From positions 1-11,205 of the forward strand of contig JAGQUY010000071.1 of assembly GCA_020438245.1 (NCBI GenBank): a DNA stretch of 11,205 nt, read 5' to 3'. How positions within the stretch are numbered: position 1 is the stretch's first letter; each line of letters starts with the position of its first letter. The notes below the pieces were generated by a model that did no database searches, was not told the DNA's origin, and saw nothing but the letters and a program-made list of their open reading frames with translations. A program made the translations under genes and the position numbers. Below are positions 1-9,000 of the stretch, piece after piece. The DNA is from Bacteroidota bacterium. Lineage in GTDB: Bacteria; CLD3; SB21.

Positions 1-1452
1 GCCGCTTATCTTCGAACCCAGCCGGAAGTGGTCAATTATCAAATGTACGTTGGTACATCTGCGCCCATCAATTTCAACGGACTTGTTCGCCATTACGACC
101 TGCGCAGGGGTTCCAATGTGGCCGATATCCAGGTCAATCTGCTTCCCAAGAGCGAGCGCTCCGATCAAAGTCATGATATTTCAAAACGGATCAGGCCGGA
201 AATCCACAAGATCGCCATTCCATATGGCGCCAATGTCAAAGTCTCCGAGGTTCCGCCTGGTCCGCCGGTGCTGTCCACACTTGTTGCCGAAATTTATGGT
301 CCAACGTATGACGAACAAATCAGGGTGGCGGGAGAGGTGAAGTCAATTTTTGAAACCACCGATGGGGTGACAGACGTGGACTGGCTGGTGGAAGCTGATC
401 AGACCGAGTACCGGCTGGAAATCGACAAAGAAAAGGCAATGCTTTCCGGGGTTGCCGCCCAACAGATTACCCATGCACTTTCCATGGCTTTGTCGGGTAT
501 GAACGTATCCGCCATTCAACATCCGAATGAACTTGAGCCGGTGTACATCAATCTTCGCCTGCCGGAACGTGATCGCTCGGATATTCAAAGTCTCAAAAGT
601 CTGCAGGTGATGTCGGCAGGCGGTCAGATGGTTGCTCTTTCAGATCTGGTCAAGGTTAACGAGCAGATTCAGGATAAAAGCATCTACCGTAAGAATCAGC
701 AACGAGTTGTGTACGTTACCGGAGACGTGACCGGCGATTTGGAGAGTCCGGTTTATGCCATTCTCGATATGAAAGAGCGTATCGAAAAACTGAATCTGCC
801 CGGGGGTGCGAAAGTTCATCAACTGTTTACCAATCAACCATTCATGGAAACGGATATTTCCATGAAGTGGGACGGTGAGTGGCACATCACGTTTGAAGTC
901 TTCAGGGATTTGGGCGCCGCGTTTGCCGCCGTCATCGTGATCATCTACCTATTGATCATCGGATGGTTTCAGTCGTTCAAGGTGCCCTTCGTGATGATGG
1001 TGGCCATTCCCTTGTCGCTCATCGGTATTCTGGTGGGCCACTGGATCATGGGCGCTTTCTTCACCGCCACGTCCATGATCGGCATGATCGCGCTGGCGGG
1101 AATCATGGTGAGGAACTCCGTCCTGCTGATCGACTTTATCGAGCTGCGGCTGGAGCAGGGCATTCCGTTGAAACAAGCCATCGTTGAGTCGGGAGCAGTG
1201 CGCACGACGCCGATTCTATTGACCTCCGGAGCCGTGGTGATCGGAGCCTTCGTCATATTGTTTGACCCGATTTTTCAGGGACTTGCCATTTCCCTCATCG
1301 GCGGCGCCATTGCCTCGACGGCACTCACCCTGGTCATGGTGCCCTTGATCTACTATATGACAGAAAAGAACCAAACGAGGGAGACCGTTACAAAGGATAA
1401 GAATCTCCACGAAGTACCGATGACAGAAACGAAAGAAGGAGCCTTGTCATGA
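1..1452 (+). CDS. RND efflux permease, C-terminal half (5' end outside window)
   Basis: Inner-membrane proton-driven RND pump subunit, which normally works with a periplasmic adaptor and an outer-membrane channel. The frame is already open at base 1 (AAYLRTQPE), so the GTG at 28 is not a true start. 483 residues are visible of a family usually 1000-1100 long. Visible residues 1-300 are the second periplasmic porter/docking loop, with the motif GTSAPINFNGLVRHY near residues 18-32. Five hydrophobic segments follow, at about 304-323, 328-351, 358-382, 402-422 and 426-454, matching TM8-12. The third carries GIMVRNSVLLIDFIE, typical of hydrophobe/drug-type (HAE-like) RND pumps rather than CusA/CzcA metal pumps. 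The part that would settle substrate class (TM4 of the N-half) is outside the window, so the substrate is unknown. The TGA stop overlaps the next ATG (ATGA, 1449-1452), implying translational coupling. Confidence 0.93.
   Translation, partial: AAYLRTQPEVVNYQMYVGTSAPINFNGLVRHYDLRRGSNVADIQVNLLPKSERSDQSHDISKRIRPEIHKIAIPYGANVKVSEVPPGPPVLSTLVAEIYGPTYDEQIRVAGEVKSIFETTDGVTDVDWLVEADQTEYRLEIDKEKAMLSGVAAQQITHALSMALSGMNVSAIQHPNELEPVYINLRLPERDRSDIQSLKSLQVMSAGGQMVALSDLVKVNEQIQDKSIYRKNQQRVVYVTGDVTGDLESPVYAILDMKERIEKLNLPGGAKVHQLFTNQPFMETDISMKWDGEWHITFEVFRDLGAAFAAVIVIIYLLIIGWFQSFKVPFVMMVAIPLSLIGILVGHWIMGAFFTATSMIGMIALAGIMVRNSVLLIDFIELRLEQGIPLKQAIVESGAVRTTPILLTSGAVVIGAFVILFDPIFQGLAISLIGGAIASTALTLVMVPLIYYMTEKNQTRETVTKDKNLHEVPMTETKEGALS
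1436..1441 (+). promoter_or_regulatory. Shine-Dalgarno for the PII-like gene at 1449
   Basis: AAGGAG lies seven bases before the ATG at 1449, inside the last codons of the RND gene. Together with the ATGA overlap it fixes 1449 as the intended start of the next gene, so the TAG at 1494-1496 falls inside that gene and not upstream of it. No comparable site precedes the internal GTG at 1545. Confidence 0.65.
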
Positions 1453-1754
1453 AACTCATTGCCGTGATGAGCATCGAACAGTACGCAGGGGAGTAGCGAC
1501 AAATCTTCATTGACCACCATGTTCCCGTCTTCAGTGAAATACCTGTGCAGGGTTATAAATCGCCGTCGACTCAAACGGAACGCGACAATTGGTTTGCTCA
1601 CAAACCGGTTTCTGTCTATTCACACTTGACGTTTGCTTTTACGGGTGCCGACATGGCCGAAGAATTGATGGCGGCGATTCAAAAAAAGTCCCGGGAACTT
1701 GATCCGCTGAATCCTGTTCGCGCTTTTCAACTCAACGTGGAAAATTTTCTTTAG
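1449..1754 (+). pseudogene. PII-like RND-associated small protein, interrupted by an in-frame TAG at codon 16
   Basis: The frame begins at ATG 1449 (MKLIAVMSIEQYAGE), meets TAG at 1494-1496, then continues in the same frame without another stop to the TAG at 1752-1754. Skipping the first TAG gives about 100 residues with a plausible ferredoxin-like order: strand MKLIAVMS, helix, strand VPVFSEIPVQGYKS, strand SVYSHLTFAFTG, helix ADMAEELMAAIQKKSRELD, strand VRAFQLNVENFL. Small PII-like proteins, such as the PG0541-type transporter-associated family, commonly sit directly behind RND permease genes and are thought to be regulatory. Assignment here rests on context and fold pattern, not on a strong motif. 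The frame is intact on both sides, which points to a single-base substitution (for example CAG to TAG) rather than an indel. A start at GTG 1545 would give 69 residues lacking the first strand and helix, with no ribosome site. It could be a recent nonsense mutation, a sequencing or consensus error, or readthrough. Confidence 0.7.
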
Positions 1755-1766
1755 GAGAATGCTATC

Positions 1767-1958
1767 ATGATCGAAAGAACAATCCGTGCCATTGCGGGCG
1801 TTTTCATTCTTGCCAGTCTTGCATTGGGTTATTGGGCTAACGCCAATTGGTATTGGTTCACAGTGTTCGTGGGATTGAACCTCTTCCAGTCCTCCATCAG
1901 TCGATGGTGTTTAATGGAGGATATCCTGAAGAAATTCGTGTTCAAGCAAACCACGTAA
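1767..1958 (+). CDS. DUF2892/YgaP-type two-helix inner-membrane protein
   Basis: 63 residues, starting at ATG 1767 with AGGAG at 1753-1757, ten bases upstream and overlapping the stop of the preceding gene. Residues 1-7 (MIERTIR) are a short basic N-terminus. Two hydrophobic helices follow, at about 8-24 (AIAGVFILASLALGYWA) and 28-45 (WYWFTVFVGLNLFQSSIS), and then the tail RWCLMEDILKKF. This matches the DUF2892 pattern found alone or fused to rhodanese in YgaP: basic start, GxFxLxSLALGY, FVGLNLFQS, then Cys-x-x-Glu-x-x-Leu-Lys-Lys. The family usually has Cys-Pro at the cysteine; here C48 is followed by Leu. The biochemical role of stand-alone members is not established. The 12-base spacing to the PII-like gene suggests the same transcript as the RND pump. 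No clear hairpin terminator follows. Confidence 0.85.
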   Translation: MIERTIRAIAGVFILASLALGYWANANWYWFTVFVGLNLFQSSISRWCLMEDILKKFVFKQTT

Positions 1959-2287
1959 TCTGCCCGACAAAACCCCATCGTTTTTCCAGTGCGGGCCTTC
2001 TTCGGTGATAAAATCAAAGTTTTTCTTCCACCTTGAGTTGACCCCGGGAAATGGTTTTTGCTTGCAAAGCTTTCCTTCCATCCCTAAATTGATGCATTCG
2101 ATTTGCGACTTTCTTCTTTTAACCTGAGAACTGGTTCGTTCAATACATAGGCGCGGTCTCTGACGGATTGTCTGAACGGACAGGTACACTCTTATTATCA
2201 TTGCTTCGGTTCCATTGCTCACGTGTTCTTTTGGTCTATTCTTATCTCTGATTCATATCAAATGATTCTAAATTCTCTGGAGGAGAC
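1959..2287. other. Intergenic region between the efflux unit and the surface-protein unit
   Basis: 329 bases without a convincing gene. The + strand is pyrimidine-rich in several stretches (for example 2008-2030 and 2103-2120). No strong hairpin plus T-run was found after the DUF2892 stop. The promoter of the gene at 2288 probably lies in the last ~70 bases; a weak candidate is TTGGTC at 2231-2236 with an A/T-rich segment around 2253-2261, but the match is too poor to call. A minus-strand reading frame runs through the region, but its composition changes along its length and it overlaps the 3' end of DUF2892, so I do not call it. Confidence 0.5.
2279..2284 (+). promoter_or_regulatory. Shine-Dalgarno of the CsgG-like gene
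   Basis: GGAGGA lies three bases before the ATG at 2288 (within CTGGAGGAGACATG). The spacing is short if the whole hexamer is used, but the pairing is strong. It supports 2288 as the start. Confidence 0.6.
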
Positions 2288-2938
2288 ATGAAGAATTTAA
2301 TACTCATGGCGTGTATCGTCCTTCTCGCTTGTTCAGTTAGAGCTCAGGACAAGAAAAAGACGATCGCCGTTTTGGATTTCAAAACCAGTGGCGGACTTTC
2401 CCCCGCAGAAGTAACCACCTTGGCGAATCGATTTCGGGGAATCCTGGTTCAAACCCGGGTTTTTGATGTGGTCGAACGCGAGAAGATGAACGATATTCTG
2501 AACGCCCAGGATTTCAATATGTCGGATGCATGTAACACGGCGGAATGTGCGGTGCAAGTCGGCCAATTGCTGGGTGTAGAACAGATGATCGCCGGCGATC
2601 TTGGAAAAATTGGTCAGACGTATACGATTGACCTTAGGCTTATTGACGTCGAATCGGGCAAAATCGTCGGAACCCAGACAAAGGATTACAAAGGTGAGAT
2701 TGACGGACTTCTGGCCATGATGACCGATATAGCAAGGTCTTTCGCGGCGCAAACGACGGGGCAGCAGGTTGTCGTTGCTCAGCCGGTGACCTCAGCAGCC
2801 AAGGGAACCAGCAAAACGATGTGGTACATCCTTGGCGGCGCAGCCGTGCTCGGCGGCGGTGCAGCTGCCTTGCTTCTGGGCGGAGGCGGTGGAGGAGGCG
2901 GTGCTTCCATAATTCCCGATCCATCTTTTCCAAACTAG
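2288..2938 (+). CDS. Exported CsgG/LpoB-like protein with glycine-rich C-terminal hydrophobic tail
   Basis: 216 residues. An N-terminal export signal (MKNLILMACIVLLACSVRAQ) is visible. LLAC at 12-15 could be a lipobox with lipidation at C15, while VRA|Q fits ordinary signal peptidase cleavage after residue 19. Residues 25-150 resemble the CsgG/LpoB nucleotide-binding-like fold: TIAVLDFKTSGG, then VFDVVEREKMNDIL, then CNTAECAVQVGQLLGVEQMI with C82 and C87, and LRLIDVESGKIVG. Residues 178-197 form a hydrophobic Gly/Ala segment (MWYILGGAAVLGGGAAALLL), followed by eight glycines (198-205) and the tail ASIIPDPSFPN. It lacks the long barrel-forming insertions I would expect of true CsgG, and no curli genes are nearby, so a curli pore is unlikely. 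A periplasmic or outer-membrane accessory role is inferred. The next gene, a giant secreted protein, begins 20 bases after its stop with no terminator between, so co-transcription is likely. Confidence 0.82.
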   Translation: MKNLILMACIVLLACSVRAQDKKKTIAVLDFKTSGGLSPAEVTTLANRFRGILVQTRVFDVVEREKMNDILNAQDFNMSDACNTAECAVQVGQLLGVEQMIAGDLGKIGQTYTIDLRLIDVESGKIVGTQTKDYKGEIDGLLAMMTDIARSFAAQTTGQQVVVAQPVTSAAKGTSKTMWYILGGAAVLGGGAAALLLGGGGGGGGASIIPDPSFPN

Positions 2939-2958
2939 CAGCATAAAGGCATCCATCC

Positions 2959-3018
2959 ATGAAAAACTTTTCTACGATCTTTATTTCCGCCTTGCTGCTT
3001 GCCGGCGGAGCTTTTGCA
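2959..3018 (+). other. Sec signal peptide of the giant protein
   Basis: Residues 1-20: a basic start (MKN), a hydrophobic core (FISALLLAGGAFA) and a small-x-small cleavage site AFA before Q21. No lipobox cysteine is present, so a soluble exported precursor is expected, consistent with the T9SS domain at the other end. Confidence 0.85.
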
Positions 3019-6000
3019 CAAGGTATTACTTACTACACTTGGGAACAGTCATCGCTCTCGTACGACAAACCGGCAGGCACCGTACTGACCCTCTCAGACG
3101 TGGACGACGGATACGCTGGAGTAAAACTTCCTTTTAACTTCACGTATCTCGGCGTGAGCTACGACAGTTTGTACATAGGCTCCAACGGGTTTGCAAGTTT
3201 CGGTAACAGCTACAACACCGGCCATCCAACCAATGAGGAACTTTTCGGCGGAGGATACGCCAATCGTGTACTGGCTCCTTGGTGGGACGATTTGTCCGTT
3301 TCGGGAGGCAATGTCGTGACGGTCGTCACGGGCTCGGCACCGAACAGAATCTATACCGTACGGTGGGACAGTGTACTATCGTTCTACGATGACGTAGGCA
3401 ACATTCGGTTAAATTTCTCCGTTCGATTGCTCGAGTCATCCAATATCGTTGAATTTCACTATGGGCTGAAAGGTCCGGGTAATGAGAATGTTTCCAGTTC
3501 GGCTTCCATCGGTATCACGGATGAAGTCTCCGGTGAGAATCATTACATTGACGGTACGACAGGCTCAAGAACCGGCGGTGTCAACACGCTGCGGCCATCG
3601 TCCGATTTTCCCGTGAACGGAACCATTATCCGATTCACTCCTTTATCTGCCGGTCAGCAGCGGGATTACGATGCCTTGGCGGCATTTTACAATACATTGA
3701 ATGGACCCAACTGGCCATATCAAACCAATTGGCTAACCACCACACCGATTTCACAATGGTTCGGCATTACTGTTGACGGTATTGCGGGACGCGTTTCGGG
3801 AATTAATCTGTACAACGACAGCCTGGCCGGAAACCTGCCGGTCGCTGTCGGCAATTTGGACAGTCTGCGTGAACTGACGCTTGGCTATAATCGCTTGAAA
3901 GGGCAGCTGCCGGATACTTTGTTTTCTCTCAAACAACTGAGACAGCTCAACCTTTACGGGAACAAATATATTGACTACACGGCAGGTTTTTCGGGTCCCC
4001 TGTCGCCCAGAATCGGGGAATTAACAAACCTGGATTTGCTCTTTTTGCACGGAAATTTTTTTTCAGGTCCGATACCGGTTGAAATAGGGAATCTTTCTGT
4101 ACTGACGAATCTGTACTTGTCCGATAACCAGTTTACCGGTATACCGCCGACTTCATCTTTTTCCGGCATAAGCACCCTGCGGTATTTGGTTCTTGATTAT
4201 AATCCGTTCGATAGCCACACCCTTGATCCGTATCTATCCATGACACAGTTGTATCAGTTGAACTTGGGTGGCATCAATCTGACAGGATCTATTCCTGCAA
4301 GTATTTCCAATATGACCGCGCTGAATAATCTTAATCTGTACGGCAACAATCTCTCTGGTCCGATTCCGGAACAACTGTGGAGTTTGACCACCCTGACCGG
4401 ACTCAATATAGCATACAACCATTTCAGCAAGGGTCCGTTGTCGGCTAATGTTGGAAATCTAACCTCGCTCTACTCCCTGTACCTGGGTGGAGACTCGTTG
4501 ACAGGGGATGTTCCCAATCAGTTGTTCAGGTTGTCCAATCTGCAATATTTTGACCTGCAGGATAATCTGTTAACCGGATCGCTGGATAGCCTTACCAACC
4601 TGGTGAATCTTGCCACCTTTAACGGTTTCAATAACAGTTTCACATCCTTTCCGGACTTGAGCGGCCTTGCGACGTTGAACTTTCTGTCTATTGAACAAAA
4701 TCGTCTGAATTTTTCTGATATCCAACCCAATATCGGCGGACCGAATTACAATTTTACGTATGCGCCCCAAAAACCACTGGGTACCGTTTCGGATACAACT
4801 CTTCAGAATGGGGTCTCTTATACGATGTCGGTGGCTTCTTTGAATTTCGGGGGATCGGCCAATTCCTTTCAATGGGCAAAGAACGGCGTGGATTTGCCGA
4901 GCGCTACGTCAAACTCGTACACAATTTCCAGCGCCAATGCGGGAGACGCGGGTGCTTACGTTTGTAAGGTTACCGATACCAATGTCCCCAACCTGACGCT
5001 GACCTCGCAGCCTTTCAATGTAAACGTCATCAGTCCGCCGATGTCCGTTCAGGATTCGCTGGCCCTGGTTGATATTTATAACAACATGAATGGAGCCAAC
5101 TGGCCGAATCAGGCCAACTGGCTTTCGGGTTCACCGGTCATCACATGGTATGGCGTCAGTGCCACCGATTACGGAAGCGAGCTGAGGGTCACGGGGCTAA
5201 ATCTGTACGACGACAGTCTTGCGGGAAACATACCCATATCTATCGGCAACATGGATAGTTTGTCCTATTTGGATCTTGGCTACAACCGACTTGCCGGCCC
5301 AATTCCGGACACATTGTTTCATCTGAAAAACTTGACGTTTCTGAGACTCGAGGGTCAATATGGAGACAAGAAGTATGGCCTAACAGGCACCATTTCCCCC
5401 AGAATTGGCGAGCTGGTAAAACTCCAGTCCCTGTTTTTGAACAGGGGATTCCTCGATGGAACCGTACCCGTCGAATTGGGTCAACTGACCGATCTGAATA
5501 GAATTGAAATGTATGAAAACGAGTTGGACAGTCTTCCAGACCTGTTCACGAATCTGACCCAGTTGGGAACGCTTTTCATGTGGCAAAATGAGTTGAAAGG
5601 CTCCGTTCCGCCGTCCATACAGAATTGCTCCCAGCTGACCCATGTCGTCTTCAATAACAATCAATTCTCAGGTAATTTTCCGTCGTTTTTCTATTCCATG
5701 ACTAACCTGCGTCAAATCGCGCTGGCGTATAATCGTTTCAGCCCTTCGACACTGCCTTCACCGGGCAGCATAACGCCGCTCACCCTGCTTGAAGAGATAG
5801 ATCTTGCAGGTGACTCACTTGTTGGTCCCATGTCTGCCGAACTTGCGAATTGGACGAATCTCTATTTGATCAATCTGAGAGAAAACCAGCTAACAGGTGC
5901 GATCCCGGCAGGGCTGGTCTCTCTTCCAAACCTGTACTACGTCGAGCTGAGTAATAACATGCTTACGGGCACGGTTCCCTTGTTCACACATGGCGGTTAT

Positions 6001-9000
6001 TATTTCTTGACAAATAACCTGCTTGACAGTGTTCCTAATTTCAGCTTTGCCGGGACCGTATACTACATTCAAGTCGAGTCCAATCGACTGACGTTTGATG
6101 ACATCGAGCCAAACCTTGGCAAGGCCGTCAACTACTATGGCTATTCACCTCAGGATAGCATTGGTCTTGCGGGTAATATCACGGTCCTCCCCGGTGCACC
6201 TTTTCAACTGACCGCGCCCTATACCAGCCCGTCGTACACATATCAGTGGCGCCGCAACAAAGTAAACATTCAGGGAGCAACCCAGTCAACGTACAGTGTT
6301 TCGTCCGCAACCAACGCCAATGTTGGCGGTTTCAGTTGTTTGATCAGCAAGCCCAGCTTGCCAGGGCTCACCTTGCACACGCGAACAATCAAAATTACGC
6401 TTGAGACCGCTCCGATAGCGCCTCAGAATCTCACCGCCGTTCCGGACAACGAGCGCATCAAGCTCACGTGGCGAAAAAACAGTGAAGGGGATTTAGGCAA
6501 GTATTTTATTTATAGCGGCACCACGCTCAATCCCACAACGCTTGTCGATTCAACGGCCTCGGGAAATGATACCACCTACACCAGGTATGGCCTTGTCAAC
6601 GGTACACGATACTATTTCCGCGTTACAGCAATCGACACGTTGCGTCAGGCCAGTGGATTTTCGAATGAGGTCTCCGTTGTTGCGGGCGATGCAACACCTC
6701 CGGCGGTGCCGATGGGTTTGCAGGCTTATGAAGGAAACTTGAGTGTCGATTTGTTCTGGAATTCTAACGTGGACCCGGACTTGTCACATTACATACTCTA
6801 TCGAAGTACGACGCCCGGATTTAACCCAACTCCGGCTGATGTTATTGCATCACCAACCTCGTCGCCCTATGTTGATTTTACGGTTGAGAATGAAACAGCA
6901 TATTACTATCGGCTTTCAGCGATTGACTCGTCCGGCAATGAAAGCGCTGCAGGTTCAGAAGTTTCGGCAATACCGTCAGTTTCCAATCCTATTTGGCTCA
7001 ACCAGAGTCCCGAATTTGCATCCGATGAAGTTGCCTATGATCTCTATTTCGCAAACGCAAGACAGGGTTGGATTGGCACTGGACGCGGTAATGTATTTCA
7101 TACATCGGATGGTGGCGTGTCGTGGGTTAAGCAAAATACCGGATTAAATGATCAGGTCTACACTCTTAGAGGTATTTTCTTTGTCGATTCGCTCAACGGC
7201 TGGGCGCTCGTCGCAAACGCTGCGGCAATATTGCGAACAACGGATGGAGGAGCGACCTGGGACCAGATCACCAATAATGTGCCGGCATCCAGCATGCGAT
7301 CCATATATTTTGCAGATGTGCTGAACGGCTGGCTTGGCACGGGCGGCTCTTTCGCAAGAAGAACAACCGATGGAGGCCTGACATGGGACAATATTACTAC
7401 TCCACCGGTCGCACTTATGCGCGGCATGACATTTGTTGACTCCCAAAATGGATGGGGTGCGCGATACGGCGGAAGAAGTATATACCGAACTGCCGATGGA
7501 GGAGAAAACTGGAGTACCCTCGTTGACTATCAGGCAACAGACCCTACCCTTGTTTTCAGGAATATGAAGATGGTTAATGCCAACGTCGGTTATGTTGTCG
7601 GTACCAGAACCGACTTCATCAACGGCTTGGTTATGAAAACAACCGATGGCGGAGTGTCCTGGCAGGATATAAGTTCCGGCATATCGAGCTCTCCCATCGG
7701 AGAAGTATGGGGATTGGACTTCGTCGACGAAAATAACGGATGGATTGGAACTAGTACGGGTTTTATTTTTCACACCACAGACGGTGGAGCAAGCTGGGAG
7801 TATCAGTCTTCACGAAATATCGGCGCGTGGATATATAACCTATCAGCGGTTGGAGTGAACGGCCCTGTATGGGGTAGCTTGTTCGTCAATCCATCGGGGA
7901 CTGCGCCCGGCGGCGTCATAAAATACTTCACTCCGGCCGGCCAGCAGGGTAATCAGAATCCCACCGTCGCGCTAAACGCTCCCGCAACCGGCGACACGCT
8001 ATGGGGTGGAAAACCTTATACAATTAATTGGACGGCGACGGATGATCAGGGTATAGCAAAAACCGAAATTGACTACGCGTTGGACGGCGCCACCTTCAGT
8101 CCGGTGGCCGTCTTGTCAGCGGGCGGCAGTTATACATGGACTTTTTCCGAGGATCTGTTGTCGACGAACGCGAGTTTACGCATAAAGGTCACCGATGTAT
8201 TCGGGTTGACTGCTACCGATACTCGGAATGGCATCAAACTACTACCTTATGGTGCTCACACTCTGAGTACTGGTACTACTGCCATGACCGTTTATAACGA
8301 TGGCAATCTGGGTGGGCGGCAGTTCTCTCCAACGACGCCTTCGCTCGAATATTCATTGGGTAGTGGAGTGTCTCATCTTTATGCAGCCCAGCCGTATTTT
8401 GGTTTTATAACGGGCTCTGATACCGTGGGTCCATCCAATATGTTCGCCACGAATAATTTTAGGGCAGGGGAGTCGATGGTTCTTACGGATTTTGGTTCCT
8501 ACGAAAAGACAAGTGTTAGTTATGTCGACAATCTTGCTGCAGGTGTGAACATGACTAGTAAGGTTTACAGTAAGGACGGCGATAATTTTTACATCATCGA
8601 GTATACGCTCAAAAACATTCGCGGCTCGAATATGGATAACTTATTCATTGGGCAGTGGAATGATTTTGATGTGTATCCGATTCCGTCACAAAATGTTACG
8701 GGGTATGATCCCGTGAATCGCCTTGGCTATATGTACGATGGTAACGCGCCAGACACATACGCGGGTCTTCGTATGATGGATGTCGATCCCTCGACTTTTA
8801 GAAGATATGAGGGGGGCGACCCCAATACGATTGGCCAGCAATATATATCCTTCAGTTCCGGTATCGACAATCCGGTTGGCGATCCGCCGGGAGATTACCG
8901 GATGGCAATGGCGCGCGGACCGTTCTTCCTGGCGAACGGCCAGTCCGAGACGGTCGCCTTTGCCATGTGTATTGCAACGGGGATTGACAGTATCACGGCG

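Noticed and set aside
1494..1496. Genome-wide reassignment of TAG to an amino acid
   Set aside because: The PII-like gene and the CsgG-like gene both end in TAG at natural C-termini in this same window.
1911..2222. Minus-strand open frame of about 103 codons covering most of the intergenic gap
   Set aside because: One stretch (NFDFITEEGPHWKND) looks protein-like, but the rest does not, the end overlaps DUF2892, there is no ribosome site I trust, and no family was recognised. It could be a relic; a protein search of this stretch would decide.
2231..2261. Sigma-70 style promoter before the CsgG-like gene
   Set aside because: TTGGTC is an acceptable -35, but no good -10 occurs at 16-18 bases spacing; FCB promoters also often differ from this consensus.
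2288..2938. Curli secretion pore CsgG
   Set aside because: The protein is short, has a glycine-rich tail instead of the CsgG layout, and no csgA/B/E/F genes are nearby.
3790..6114. Eukaryotic (plant receptor-kinase) contamination suggested by plant-type LRRs
   Set aside because: There are no introns, the gene has a bacterial signal peptide and T9SS domain, and it sits behind bacterial genes; plant-type LRRs are common in FCB bacteria.
7144..7773. Minus-strand open frame of 209 codons opposite the propeller
   Set aside because: The repeated DGGxxW coding units on the + strand explain the open reverse frame; Ser/Cys-rich product without family features.
6982..7938. Photosynthesis link from the Ycf48-like repeats
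   Set aside because: The same repeats are widespread in non-photosynthetic secreted proteins, and nothing else here relates to photosystems.
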